DNA from: Xanthomonas sp. DAR 35659
GTDB lineage: Bacteria; Pseudomonadota; Gammaproteobacteria; Xanthomonadales; Xanthomonadaceae
Reading direction: 5' to 3'
Assembly: GCF_041242975.1 (NCBI RefSeq)
Contig: NZ_CP162488.1
Location: 158,501 to 222,500 of the forward strand
Length of the DNA: 64,000 bases
Every line of letters begins with the position of its first letter. The first letter of the stretch is position 1. The position numbers and the translations under genes are program-made. The notes beneath the pieces were generated by a model. That model made no database searches. It was given only the letters and a program-made list of their open reading frames with translations, and was not told where the DNA came from. Shown here in pieces: positions 8,232 through 16,966 of the stretch.

Positions 8232-8805
8232 CCGATACGGCCGCGCCTGGCGCGGCCTGCCACCGCATGGCCAGGTGGGTCTGGCTGGAGCCGGTGGCGA
8301 CGAAGCCCAGCCGCGCGTACAGCCGCTGCGCGGCGGGATTGGCATGCAGCACATGCAGCGACAACGCGCATCCGGCGGCCTGCGCCAGCGCCTGCGCATG
8401 CGCGACCAGCGCCGTGCCCAGGCGGTGGCCGCGCCGCTCCGGCAGCAGGCTGATGTCCACCAACACATGCGGCGCGGCGCTGCGGTCCAGATACAGCCGA
8501 CCGGCCGGCCCCTTTGCGGTATCGACGATCAGGAAATCGGCGGCGGCGAATGTATGCAGGTAATGCGCATGCTGCAACGCGAACTGCTGGTCGAGGAAGG
8601 CGCGCTTGGCGGACTCCGGCCATGGCACCGCCGCCAGTTCCTCGCTGCGCGTGCTGGCGTAAAGGGCACGCAGCCAGGGCAGGTCGTCGGCGTGCGCGGC
8701 ACGCAGGTGGGCGCCGAGCGCGAGCAGCGCGCGCGGCTGCTCGATGGCGTCGGGCCCGGCGGGAAAGTCGGGGCCCGACGCGGTCGTGGCCATGCCGCAG
8801 CTCAA
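8224..8805 (-). CDS. GNAT-family N-acetyltransferase
   Basis: A 193-residue acetyl-CoA-dependent acyltransferase. The acetyl-CoA-binding motif A is DISLLPERRGHRLGTALVAHAQALA, followed by the motif-B segment LHVLHANPAAQRLYARLGF. The substrate is unknown. The start overlaps the stop of the upstream tail-collar gene by 4 bases (8802-8805), so it is probably cotranslated with the collar operon. A second Met five codons in is an alternative start. The association suggests a role in modifying the collar proteins or a ligand, but that is inference. Confidence 0.85.
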   Translation of the reverse strand: MSCGMATTASGPDFPAGPDAIEQPRALLALGAHLRAAHADDLPWLRALYASTRSEELAAVPWPESAKRAFLDQQFALQHAHYLHTFAAADFLIVDTAKGPAGRLYLDRSAAPHVLVDISLLPERRGHRLGTALVAHAQALAQAAGCALSLHVLHANPAAQRLYARLGFVATGSSQTHLAMRWQAAPGAAVSVS

Positions 8806-9338
8806 CTGAAGACGGGATAGTCGCCCGAGAGCGCGATGCAGAAATTCACCGCCAGGTAGGGCTGCCGGTTCTCGTGGGCCTGGCCGGTGCCGGTGGGCAG
8901 CAGCATGGTCGGGGAGAACTGCTTGTCGGGCGCGACCGCCAGGAACGGGCGCTCGTTGTTGACGTTCAATGATGACAAGCCCGCACCGCTGACAGGCGCG
9001 CCGGCCTTCTTGGCCGGATCGGCCTGCGAGAATGCGTTGACCCCATGCTGATGCATCGGGATCTCCGTACTCGACAGGCTCACCCCTGCGGAACCGAACG
9101 TGCTACCCAGCGTGTGCGGGGTCAGGCCCGGACCCGGACCCTGCTGGCAGCCGGCGCGCGCGGTGAAGTTCGGCAACTGGAAGGTGCTGCTGCCGTTGCC
9201 GCCGTAGGCCACGCCGAGCAGCGAATACAGCGCGCTGTTCTGCGTGATCGGCAGGACGGCGCCGTTGCACAAGGCCCAGCCATACGGGTTGTAGTCGAAG
9301 CCGAACAGCTGGATTTCGCCGAGATAGGGTTCGGTCAT
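8802..9338 (-). CDS. Phage-tail-collar domain protein (MdpB-like), copy 3
   Basis: A 178-residue member of the tail-collar/microcystin-dependent-protein family. The N-terminal part (YLGEIQLFGFDYNPYGWALCNGAVLPI..., YSLLGVAYGGNGSSTFQLPNFTAR) is the collar fold of phage fibre tips. The C-terminus (QPYLAVNFCIALSGDYPVF) is the shared end of the family, and a PMHQHGV segment corresponds to the His-containing strand HTH in its paralogues. There is no signal peptide and no phage gene nearby. It is third in a three-paralogue operon and overlaps the acetyltransferase gene. Confidence 0.9.
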   Translation of the reverse strand: MTEPYLGEIQLFGFDYNPYGWALCNGAVLPITQNSALYSLLGVAYGGNGSSTFQLPNFTARAGCQQGPGPGLTPHTLGSTFGSAGVSLSSTEIPMHQHGVNAFSQADPAKKAGAPVSGAGLSSLNVNNERPFLAVAPDKQFSPTMLLPTGTGQAHENRQPYLAVNFCIALSGDYPVFS

Positions 9339-9397
9339 GAGCGGATTCCTCCGATGGAGCGGATGCGTGCCGCAGCCATGCCGGCGCGGCGCGGGGA

Positions 9398-9925
9398 TCA
9401 GGCCTGTTGCGGGAAGATGCCAGTGGTGGCGATGCAGTACTGCACCGTCAGTGTCGGCATGGTGTTGTCGTGCGGCTGGTTGCCACCGGCATAGGAGGTG
9501 CTCTGCCCGGACATCGCCACCATGCTGGCGCCGGTGAGGTCGCTGGCGTAAAACGCCGCGCCGTTGACCGCGCCGGGCACCAATCCAGCGGGCGCCGGTG
9601 CGGTCGCCGCCACGGTGGTGGCCTGGGCGGTGTGCGTATGCGCAGGCATCTGCAGATCGATCAACGTCACCGTCTCGGTACCGGCACGCTGGGCAAGCAC
9701 GTAATTGCTGAGTCCTGGTCCCTGACCTTGGTGGATCGGCAAGCGACCGCGCAGGTCCGGCACTGCGAAGGTGCTGGTGCCATTGCCACCGTAGGCCGTG
9801 CCCAGCAGTACGTACAAGGGTTCATATTCGGCGATCTGCAGCAGCGTGCCGTCGCAGGCCTGCCAACCTTGGGGCGTGCGGCCGAAGCCGAACATGCGGA
9901 TTTCGCCGATGAAGGGAGTACCCAT
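9398..9925 (-). CDS. Phage-tail-collar domain protein (MdpB-like), copy 2
   Basis: A 175-residue paralogue of its neighbours: FIGEIRMFGFGRTPQGWQACDG at the N-terminus, YVLLGTAYGGNGTSTFAVPDLRGRLPIHQGQG, the metal-like HTH in MPAHTHTAQAT, and the end LTVQYCIATTGIFPQQ. The ATG at 9923-9925 is chosen; the frame extends upstream to 10033 without similarity. It lies 59 bases upstream of copy 3 and 68 bases downstream of copy 1. Confidence 0.9.
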   Translation of the reverse strand: MGTPFIGEIRMFGFGRTPQGWQACDGTLLQIAEYEPLYVLLGTAYGGNGTSTFAVPDLRGRLPIHQGQGPGLSNYVLAQRAGTETVTLIDLQMPAHTHTAQATTVAATAPAPAGLVPGAVNGAAFYASDLTGASMVAMSGQSTSYAGGNQPHDNTMPTLTVQYCIATTGIFPQQA

Positions 9926-9993
9926 TAGATTCTTCCTGGTCGATGAGGCGCTGCGCGCACTGCTGCGCGCCGCGCGCCCGAGTGCGGATGCGC

Positions 9994-10545
9994 CTAGCTG
10001 CGCGAAGGGAAGATGCCGGACAGCGCGATGCAAAAATTGATCGTGGTGTACGGCTGTACGTTCGGATGCGCTTGGCTGCCGCCACTGTTGGCGATCGTGG
10101 ATTGCGACAGCGGCACCGTCGCGCCGGGCGCGGCATACAGCGCATGCGGCGTCCCTGGGCCAGGACTGACGATGTTGTTCGCGAACAGGCGACCGACCGG
10201 TGCGCGGTTGTCGCCGTTGGCACTACTGCAATCCATCAGGTGGGTATGCGCGGGCAGGTTGCCGCTCACCAGGGTCACCGTCTCGGCGCCAGCGGCTTGA
10301 CCCATCGGCAGCGCAGACGGCTGCCACGCCGGATCGGCCGACGGCCCATAGCCCATCGGCGTGCGCCCGCGCATGTCCGGCAAGCCGAACGTGGTCTTGC
10401 CGTCGCCACCGAAGCGTGTGCTGAGCAGACTGAACAAGGCCTGGTTCTGATTGATCGGCAACAATTGCCCGTTGCATTGCGCAAAATATTTCGGCGCAAA
10501 CGCGAAGCCGGTCAGCATGATCTGACCGATGAAGAACTCGCTCAT
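9994..10545 (-). CDS. Phage-tail-collar domain protein (MdpB-like), copy 1
   Basis: A 183-residue paralogue, first in the operon: FIGQIMLTGFAFAPKYFAQCNG, FSLLSTRFGGDGKTTFGLPDMRGRTPMGYG, LPAHTHLMDCSS, and the end TINFCIALSGIFPSR. The three proteins share the collar core but differ in the middle, as expected for a hetero-oligomeric tip rather than a recent duplication. It is transcribed divergently from the autotransporter across 262 bases. Confidence 0.9.
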   Translation of the reverse strand: MSEFFIGQIMLTGFAFAPKYFAQCNGQLLPINQNQALFSLLSTRFGGDGKTTFGLPDMRGRTPMGYGPSADPAWQPSALPMGQAAGAETVTLVSGNLPAHTHLMDCSSANGDNRAPVGRLFANNIVSPGPGTPHALYAAPGATVPLSQSTIANSGGSQAHPNVQPYTTINFCIALSGIFPSRS

Positions 10546-10807
10546 GCGGATCTCCCCCCGGAGTTGTGGCGGCAGACCTCGTGTCTGCCGCCGGACTACT
10601 TAAACACGACTTGCGCGACATGCAAGCAACGATTTCGATGAACCAGACAGATACGGCGCATTTGTTGCTTTACGTGACGGACGACTTGTTGTTTCAATAG
10701 CCGCGCAACGCGCGTGCCGGCCCTTGTCGGACCGATATCCGCGTTGTCCGAGGCACCAGGATGGCTGCCAGCGCCCATGGGGTGGCGCGTTTTTGGGGAA
10801 TCGAAAT
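10546..10807. promoter_or_regulatory. Divergent spacer between the collar operon and the autotransporter
   Basis: A 262-base spacer that must contain both outward promoters. The central part (about 10590-10700) is visibly AT-richer than its surroundings. I cannot assign exact promoter hexamers. The shared spacer suggests joint regulation of the two transcription units. Confidence 0.4.
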
Positions 10808-13800
10808 ATGTCTACGAAATGCACCGCTTCAAGCGGCGTGCGACTGACGTTGCGTTGGCTGATGGCGCTGCTGCTGCTGGCGACGTCGCAGGTCTGCCTG
10901 GCTGCCTACTGCACGACGCCTCAAACCGCGACCGTCAACGCGGGCCAGTCGGTGACGTTCGACGTCAGCAACTGCGATGGCCCCGACAACTTTGGCATGA
11001 GTGATGGTGCGCAGCCCTCGCACGGAAGCTACTCCCTCACCGGCCAGCTCGATGGTGCCGGAACGCAGCGCGTGACCTATACCAACAACGGGGACGGCGC
11101 GACCTCGGACTCGTTCTATTTGTTGGACCAAGACAACGGTCAAGTTGTCTTCAACATCACCATCAACCCCTCGCGCACCGCCAGCATCGCGGTCTCCCCA
11201 TCCAGCGCCAACGAGGACAGCGGTACGGCCTTCGTCTACACGGTGACGCTGAGCCAGACCAACAGTTCGGCGACCACGGTGAACCTGACCCGCAGCGGCA
11301 CTGCGGCCAGTGGCACCGACTACTCCGGCGCCGTGACCAGCGTGGTGGTGCCGGCCAACACCACCTCGGCCAGCTTCAGCGTCACCCCAATCGCCGACAC
11401 CACGGTGGAAGCCGACGAGACGGTGATCTTCAGCGTCACCAGCGGCACCGGCTATTCCACCGGCAACCCGTCCAGCGCCACCGCCACCATCGTCAACGAC
11501 GACTTCCCGTCCGCGAGCATCACCGTCTCCCCGGCCAGCGTATCCGAGGACGGCTCCGCCAATCTGGTCTACACCGTCACCCTGGACCAACCGTCCCCCT
11601 CGGCGCTGTCCATCGGCTTCAGCGTGGGCGGCACCGCGACGTCCGGCACCGATTACGCCGCCGTCAATTCGCCGCTGGTGATCGCCGCCAACCAGACCAC
11701 AGGCACCATCACGGTCGATCCCACTCCCGACACCACAGTCGAACCCGACGAGACGGTGGTGATCAGCCTCAACGCCGGCAGCGGCTACACGGTCGGCTCG
11801 CCGAACAGCGCTACGGGCACCATCCTCAACGACGACCAACCGACGCTGTCGATCAACGACGTCTCCGTGAACGAAGGCAATGCCGGCACCACCAATGCCA
11901 CCTTCACCGTCTCGCTCAGCCAGCCCGCCGGCGCCGGCGGCGTGAGCTTCGACATCGCCACGGCCGACGGCACCGCCACCGCGGGCGTGGACTACGTCGC
12001 CTCCAGCCTCACCGGGCAGACCATCCCCGCCGGCAGCAGCAGCGCCACCTTCACCGTGCTGGTCCACGGCGACACGCTCAACGAACCGAACGAAACCTTC
12101 TTCGTCAACGTCAGCAACGTCGTCGGCGCTACCGTCAGCGACGGGCAGGGCCAGGGCACGATCGTCAACGACGATGCGCAGCCGGCGCTGTCGATCGACG
12201 ACGTCAGCGTCAACGAAGGCAACAGCGGCACCACCACGGCCACCTTCACGGTGAGCCTGAGCGCGGCCAGCGGGCAGACGGTCACGGTCAACTACGCCAC
12301 CGCCGACGGCACCGCCACCGCCGGCAGCGACTACGTCGCGCGCTCCGGCACGCTGACCTTCGCGCCGGGCGTCACCGCGCAGAGCGTGGCTGTCACCGTC
12401 AATGGCGACACCGCGGTCGAGCCCAACGAAACCTTCAACGTCGGCCTGTCCGGCGCCAGCAACGCGAGCATCGCCCGCGCCACCGGCACCGGCACCATCC
12501 TCAACGACGATGCGGTGGTGACCATCTCGCCGGCGTCGCTGCCGACGGCCACCGCCGGCACGGCCTACAGCCAGACCCTGACCGCCAGTGGCGGCACCGC
12601 GCCGTATGGCTTCGCGGTCACCGCCGGCGCCTTGCCGGCGGGGCTGACCCTGAACACCGCCGGCGTCCTGTCCGGAACGCCGACCGCCAGCGGCAGCTTC
12701 AATTTCACCGCGACCGCCACCGACAGCGCCGGCAGCCCCACCAGCGGCAACCGCGCCTACACGCTAACCGTGGCCGCGCCGACGCTGACCCTGCCGGCGA
12801 CCACCCTGCCCGGCGGTACCGCCGGCCAGGCGTACTCGGCCGCGATCAACCCGGCGACCGGCGGCATCGCGCCCTACACCTACGCGGTCAGCGCCGGCGC
12901 ATTGCCGGCCGGCGTCACGGTCAACAGCGCGACCGGCGCGCTCAGCGGCACGCCCACCGCGGTCGGCAACTTCAGCTTCACGTTGGTCGCCACCGACAGC
13001 ACCACCGGCGTCGCCGGACAGGCCGCCCGCAGCTACACGCTGGCGATCGTGGCGCCGACCTTGGCCATCGCGCCACCGACGCTGCCGGCCGGCAGCGTCG
13101 GCAGCGCCTACAGCCAGACCCTGAGCGCCAGCGGCGGCACCGCGCCGTACAGCTACACGCTCAGCGCCGGCGCGCTGCCGGCCGGGCTGACCCTGACCAC
13201 GGGCGGCGCGCTGTCCGGCACGCCGACCGTGGCCGGCAACTTCGCCTTCACCGTCAGCGTCACCGACGCGGGCGGCTTCGGCGCGACGCAGGCCTATACC
13301 CTGGCGATCGCGTCGCCGACGCTGACCATCGCCCCGCCGACCTTGCCGGCCGGCGTTGCGGGCACCGCCTACAGCCAGACCCTGAGCGCCAGCGGCGGCA
13401 CCGCGCCGTACAGCTACGCGCTCAGCGCCGGCGCGCTGCCGGCCGGGCTGACCCTGACGACGGGGGGCGTGCTGTCCGGCACGCCGACCGTGGCCGGCAA
13501 TTTCGCCTTCACCGTGACCGCGACCGACAGCACGGCCGGCGTGCCCGCGCAGGCGAGCTATGCCTACACCCTGAGCATCGCCGCGCCGACCCTGGCCATC
13601 GCGCCGCCGACGCTGCCCGCCGGCAAGGTCGGCATCGCCTACAGCCAGGCGTTGAGCACCAGCGGCGGCACCGCGCCGTACAGCTACAGCGTCAGTGCCG
13701 GCACGCTGCCGGCCGGCCTCACCCTGACCGCCGCCGGCGTCCTCGCCGGCACGCCGACTGCCGCCGGCACGGCCAACTTCACCGTCAGCGCCGCCGACGC

Positions 13801-15574
13801 ACGCGGCTTCGGCGCGGCGCAAGCCTATACGCTGGCGATCGCCGCGTCGGTGCCGGCACCGGTGGCCGTGGAAGACAGCGGCGCCACGCTGGTCGATACC
13901 GCGCTGACCCTGGCGGTGACCGGCAACGACACCGGCAGCATCGACAGCATCGCGGTGACCACCGCGCCGAGCCACGGCACCGCGGTGGTGAACGGCGTGC
14001 AGTTGGTGTACACGCCGGCGACCGGCTACGTCGGCGCCGATACCTTGAGCTACACCGCGACCGGCCCCGGTGGCACGTCGGCTCCCGTGGCGGTGGCCAT
14101 CACCGTCAACGCGCGCCCGGTGGCGGTGTCGGCGACGGCGGCGGCGGTGCCCGGCGAAGCGCAGACGGTGGACCTGACCCGCAACGCGACCGGCGGTCCG
14201 TTCGTCGCCGCCGCGCTGGTCGCGGTATTGCCGGCCAATGCGGGTACCGCCTCCATCACCCGCAGCGGCCCCGCCGCCGTCGCGACCGGCACGCCGACCA
14301 CGGCCGCGGCCGAAGGCCCCAGCTTCGTGCTGACCTTCACCCCGAACCCGGCGTTCTCCGGCCAGGCGACGGTGCGCTTCACCCTGTCCAACGCGGTGGC
14401 GACCTCCGTCCCCGCCGACATCGTGTTCGTGGTCGCGCCGCGGCCCGATCCGACCCAGGATGCGGAAGTGCGCGGGCTGATCGACGCACAGGCCGAGTCG
14501 ACCCGGCGCTTCGCCAAGGCGCAGATCGACAACTTCCAGCGCCGTCTGGAGGCGACCCATCGCGGCGAGCGCGGCTTCGACAATGGCCTGAGCTTCCAGT
14601 CCACCTCGCGCTCGCATTGCCGCGAAGCCGAGCGTGGCGTGACCGCGCAGCCGTGCAGCCAGCCGACCTGGGATGCGGACGCGGATGCGCGCGACCCGGC
14701 GGATGCGGGCACGCCGACCGCCAGGACCGCGGTCGAAGGCGATCTCGGCCTGTGGGTGGGCGGCGCGATCCGCTCCGGCAGCCTGGACAAGCAGACCCAG
14801 CGCGCCGGCGTGGACTTCCAGACCGATGGCCTGAGCGTGGGCGCCGACTACCGGGCCGCGGACTGGCTGGCGCTGGGCGCGGGCCTGGGCTGGGGCCGCG
14901 ACGACAGCGATGTCGGCCGCAACGGCAGCCGCAGCAAGGCCACCGCGTACACGCTGGCGCTGTACGCCAGTATCCACCCGGGACGGTACTTCTTCTTCGA
15001 CACCCTGGTCGGCTACCAGTTGCTGTCCTACGACCTGCGTCGCTACGTGACCGACAACGGCCAGTTGGCCGAGGGCAATCGCGACGGCAGCCAGTGGATC
15101 GCCTCGGTGTCCACCGGCGCGGACCTGCAGCACGGCGACTGGCAGATCACCCCGTACGCGCGGGTGGACATGGCGCGCGCCACCCTGGATGCATACAGCG
15201 AAGCGGCGATGGCGCCGTATGCGTTGCGCTATGCGGACATGGACGTGTCCACCACCACCGGCAACCTCGGCTTGCGCCTGGAGTGGCGGCGCGAGATGTC
15301 CTGGGGCCAGTTCACCCCGCAGTTGCGCGTGGAATACCAGCGCGACTTCCAGGGTCGCGGCGATGCCACGCTGAGCTACGCCGACATCGTCGGCCCTGGG
15401 CCGCTGTACCGCACGGGGCTGAGCGTGTTCGACCGCAACCGGCTGATGCTGGGGCTGGGCGCGGTGTTCACCACCGAGCAGGGCCTGTCGACCCGCGTCG
15501 AGTACCGCGGCGTGACCGACGGCGACAGCGGCAGCGACCAGACCTGGATGTTCAACGTCGAGAAGAAGTACTGA
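10808..15574 (+). CDS. Giant autotransporter with Calx-beta, putative-Ig and cadherin-like repeats
   Basis: A 1588-residue surface protein. Residues 1-32 form a signal peptide (LRWLMALLLLATSQVCLA), followed by a Cys-containing beta domain to about 120. Four Calx-beta domains follow (about 122-565; typical endings NDDF/NDDQ/NDDA, with DYSG, DETV and PNETF calcium-type motifs). Five He_PIG-type Ig repeats lie at about 571-1012 (AGTAYSQTLSASGGTAPY...ALPAGLTL...LSGTP), then a cadherin-like domain to about 1105 and another beta region to about 1210. A short alpha-helical linker (DAEVRGLIDAQAESTRRFAKA) leads to an autotransporter beta-barrel (about 1310-1588) ending in the aromatic VEKKY. Likely exported through the outer membrane by type V secretion and used in adhesion. 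The ATG at 10808 gives a good signal peptide. Confidence 0.92.
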   Translation: MSTKCTASSGVRLTLRWLMALLLLATSQVCLAAYCTTPQTATVNAGQSVTFDVSNCDGPDNFGMSDGAQPSHGSYSLTGQLDGAGTQRVTYTNNGDGATSDSFYLLDQDNGQVVFNITINPSRTASIAVSPSSANEDSGTAFVYTVTLSQTNSSATTVNLTRSGTAASGTDYSGAVTSVVVPANTTSASFSVTPIADTTVEADETVIFSVTSGTGYSTGNPSSATATIVNDDFPSASITVSPASVSEDGSANLVYTVTLDQPSPSALSIGFSVGGTATSGTDYAAVNSPLVIAANQTTGTITVDPTPDTTVEPDETVVISLNAGSGYTVGSPNSATGTILNDDQPTLSINDVSVNEGNAGTTNATFTVSLSQPAGAGGVSFDIATADGTATAGVDYVASSLTGQTIPAGSSSATFTVLVHGDTLNEPNETFFVNVSNVVGATVSDGQGQGTIVNDDAQPALSIDDVSVNEGNSGTTTATFTVSLSAASGQTVTVNYATADGTATAGSDYVARSGTLTFAPGVTAQSVAVTVNGDTAVEPNETFNVGLSGASNASIARATGTGTILNDDAVVTISPASLPTATAGTAYSQTLTASGGTAPYGFAVTAGALPAGLTLNTAGVLSGTPTASGSFNFTATATDSAGSPTSGNRAYTLTVAAPTLTLPATTLPGGTAGQAYSAAINPATGGIAPYTYAVSAGALPAGVTVNSATGALSGTPTAVGNFSFTLVATDSTTGVAGQAARSYTLAIVAPTLAIAPPTLPAGSVGSAYSQTLSASGGTAPYSYTLSAGALPAGLTLTTGGALSGTPTVAGNFAFTVSVTDAGGFGATQAYTLAIASPTLTIAPPTLPAGVAGTAYSQTLSASGGTAPYSYALSAGALPAGLTLTTGGVLSGTPTVAGNFAFTVTATDSTAGVPAQASYAYTLSIAAPTLAIAPPTLPAGKVGIAYSQALSTSGGTAPYSYSVSAGTLPAGLTLTAAGVLAGTPTAAGTANFTVSAADARGFGAAQAYTLAIAASVPAPVAVEDSGATLVDTALTLAVTGNDTGSIDSIAVTTAPSHGTAVVNGVQLVYTPATGYVGADTLSYTATGPGGTSAPVAVAITVNARPVAVSATAAAVPGEAQTVDLTRNATGGPFVAAALVAVLPANAGTASITRSGPAAVATGTPTTAAAEGPSFVLTFTPNPAFSGQATVRFTLSNAVATSVPADIVFVVAPRPDPTQDAEVRGLIDAQAESTRRFAKAQIDNFQRRLEATHRGERGFDNGLSFQSTSRSHCREAERGVTAQPCSQPTWDADADARDPADAGTPTARTAVEGDLGLWVGGAIRSGSLDKQTQRAGVDFQTDGLSVGADYRAADWLALGAGLGWGRDDSDVGRNGSRSKATAYTLALYASIHPGRYFFFDTLVGYQLLSYDLRRYVTDNGQLAEGNRDGSQWIASVSTGADLQHGDWQITPYARVDMARATLDAYSEAAMAPYALRYADMDVSTTTGNLGLRLEWRREMSWGQFTPQLRVEYQRDFQGRGDATLSYADIVGPGPLYRTGLSVFDRNRLMLGLGAVFTTEQGLSTRVEYRGVTDGDSGSDQTWMFNVEKKY
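13058..13850 (+). repeat. Near-identical tandem Ig-repeat units inside the autotransporter gene
   Basis: Three successive units of about 250-260 bases share long blocks of DNA identity, for example around 'cagcggcggcaccgcgccgt' near 13130, 13390 and 13660. The first two are the closest. The earlier repeats of the gene are more diverged, which points to recent expansion or gene conversion of the last three. Confidence 0.75.
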
Positions 15575-15582
15575 TGCCGATA

Positions 15583-15740
15583 GCCCCTCTCCCACCGGGA
15601 GAGGGGTTGGGGTGAGGGTGCGGCGCGAAAGCGACTCGCGAAGTTTGGGTACACGAGGCTCCGCCCGTCCCCTCATCCGCCCCTGCGGGGCACCTTCCCC
15701 CGAAAAGGGGGCCGTGGTCCCGAGGGGAGAAGGAAAAGCC
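15583..15740. repeat. Palindromic intergenic repeat, unit 1 (cccctctcccaccggg type)
   Basis: This begins with the palindrome cccctctcccaccgggagag directly after the autotransporter stop, followed by ggttggggtgagggtgcggc and about 110 bases ending in 'gagaaggaaaagcc'. A second copy with the same order starts at about 15744 and resumes after the IS1595 element at 16797-16920. The palindrome may also act as an mRNA 3'-end stem for the autotransporter, although no T-run follows. Confidence 0.8.
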
Positions 15741-15760
15741 AGTAGCCCCTCTCCCACCGG

Positions 15761-16796
15761 CCTGATTAGCGCTGTGTCTCAGCTGGCATACGCAGTTGCC
15801 GCTCTGTGAGCCGTCCCGCGCTGGCCAAGGCACGGGCCAGGCGCGGCACCATGGCCGCCAGGTTGAAGCGGCGGTTGAACCGATAGGCATGCGCGCGCAG
15901 GTAGCGCGCGCCGTATTTCGGGAAGTCCACCGCATGGTGGGTACCGCTAAGCGCGGTCTTGAGATTGCGCAGGATCGTATTGACCCACCGCAGACGAGGC
16001 TGCTGGGCGCCTTTGCGGCCGCCTCCGGTCACGATGGCATCGTGTGTCAGGCCTGCCCAGCCCACACCTGTGAACGCTGTCAGCCCATCACTGACGACAT
16101 GGGTGCCCGGTGCCAGTGCCTGCTGGGCCCACGTGTTCACGACGCTTCTCCGGAAGCTGGAGACCACGTCCAGGCGCAGATGGCGCGGGCGCCCTTGATG
16201 CAGGGAAACCGCTGCGATAAACGGCACCTTGTTCCGCCACTGCGGTTCTCCTGGGCCACCGGCGCGTTCGCCGCCCAGATAGGCATCATCGATCTGGACC
16301 TCTCCCTCGAGCCGCCGTGACTGCTCACGATCGGCCATCGCCGACATCAGTTTGTGCTTGATCCGCCATGCAGTGCGATAGCAGACGCCCAACTGCCGAG
16401 CCAGTTCCAACGCAGCAACTCCATTCTTGGCTTGGCTCACCAGATAGATGGCCAGCCACCACGCTCGCAAGGGCAGTTTGGTGTCTGCCATGGGCGTGCC
16501 GGCGGTCAAGCTGGTCTGTACCCTGCAGCGCGTGCATTGCCACAGCTGCTGGTGGCCTCGCTCAAAACGACTGGCATGGGTGTGACCGCATTGCGGGCAC
16601 ACGAAGCCAGCAGGCCATCTGGCCTGAATCAACGCCTCGACACATTGCGTCTCGGAGCCGTAGCGGCTCAGAAAAGCCGGAATCGAAAGCCCCTTCTGGA
16701 ACTGGATCCGATTGAACGTCATCGCCGTATCTCACTGAAGATCCTGCATTTCTAAACCTAGGCAGCATCACCAGCTGAGACACAGCGCTAATCAGG
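15761..16796. mobile_element. IS1595-family insertion sequence
   Basis: A 1036-bp element with perfect 26-bp terminal inverted repeats (15761-15786 and 16771-16796; they begin cctgattagcgctgtg at the left). It is flanked by the direct repeat tcccaccgg (15752-15760 and 16797-16805), consistent with the 8-bp target duplication of this family plus one matching base. It carries one intact transposase gene. The insertion splits the second copy of the local palindromic repeat exactly in its 'cccaccggg' centre. Confidence 0.93.
15766..16722 (-). CDS. IS1595-family (ISXO2-like) transposase
   Basis: A 318-residue DDE-type transposase. The N-terminal Zn-ribbon is CPQCGH...CTRC, followed by the helix-turn-helix-like segment VAALELARQLGVCYRTAWRIKHKLM. 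The catalytic core has VQIDDAYLGGE, HVVSDGLTAF and the late HAYRFNRRFNL motif typical of the ISXO2-like fold. The gene fills most of the element and the stop lies inside the left inverted-repeat region. It appears intact and is probably functional. Confidence 0.93.
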   Translation of the reverse strand: MTFNRIQFQKGLSIPAFLSRYGSETQCVEALIQARWPAGFVCPQCGHTHASRFERGHQQLWQCTRCRVQTSLTAGTPMADTKLPLRAWWLAIYLVSQAKNGVAALELARQLGVCYRTAWRIKHKLMSAMADREQSRRLEGEVQIDDAYLGGERAGGPGEPQWRNKVPFIAAVSLHQGRPRHLRLDVVSSFRRSVVNTWAQQALAPGTHVVSDGLTAFTGVGWAGLTHDAIVTGGGRKGAQQPRLRWVNTILRNLKTALSGTHHAVDFPKYGARYLRAHAYRFNRRFNLAAMVPRLARALASAGRLTERQLRMPAETQR

Positions 16797-16966
16797 TCCC
16801 ACCGGGAGAGGGGTTGGGGTGAGGGTGCGGCGCGAAGCGACTCGCGAAGTTTGGGTGCACGAGGCTTCGCCCGTACCCTCATCCGCCCCTGCGGGGCACC
16901 TTCTCCCGGTGGGAGAAGGAAGAGCAGCCAGCCCCCCAACGACGCCGCGCGCGCGCATCCGGCACA
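16797..16966. repeat. Palindromic intergenic repeat, unit 2 (right part) and recC upstream region
   Basis: The right-hand remainder of the repeat unit interrupted by the IS: tcccaccgggagaggggttg, then the same 110-base spacer as unit 1, closing in 'cttctcccggtgggagaagg'. The recC promoter has to lie in or beyond this repeat, since only about 45 bases remain before the start codon. Confidence 0.75.

Noticed and set aside
8802..10545. Tail-collar genes as evidence of a prophage
   Set aside because: No capsid, portal, terminase, lysis or integrase gene nearby and no attachment site; the set looks like a host locus.
12500..13850. CRISPR array
   Set aside because: The regular repeats are about 250 bases, coding, and translate into Ig domains; no short repeat-spacer pattern exists.
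12764..15757. A 997-codon minus-strand frame opposite the autotransporter
   Set aside because: Repeated Gly/Arg/Gln composition mirrors the plus-strand repeats; no independent start signal or domain.
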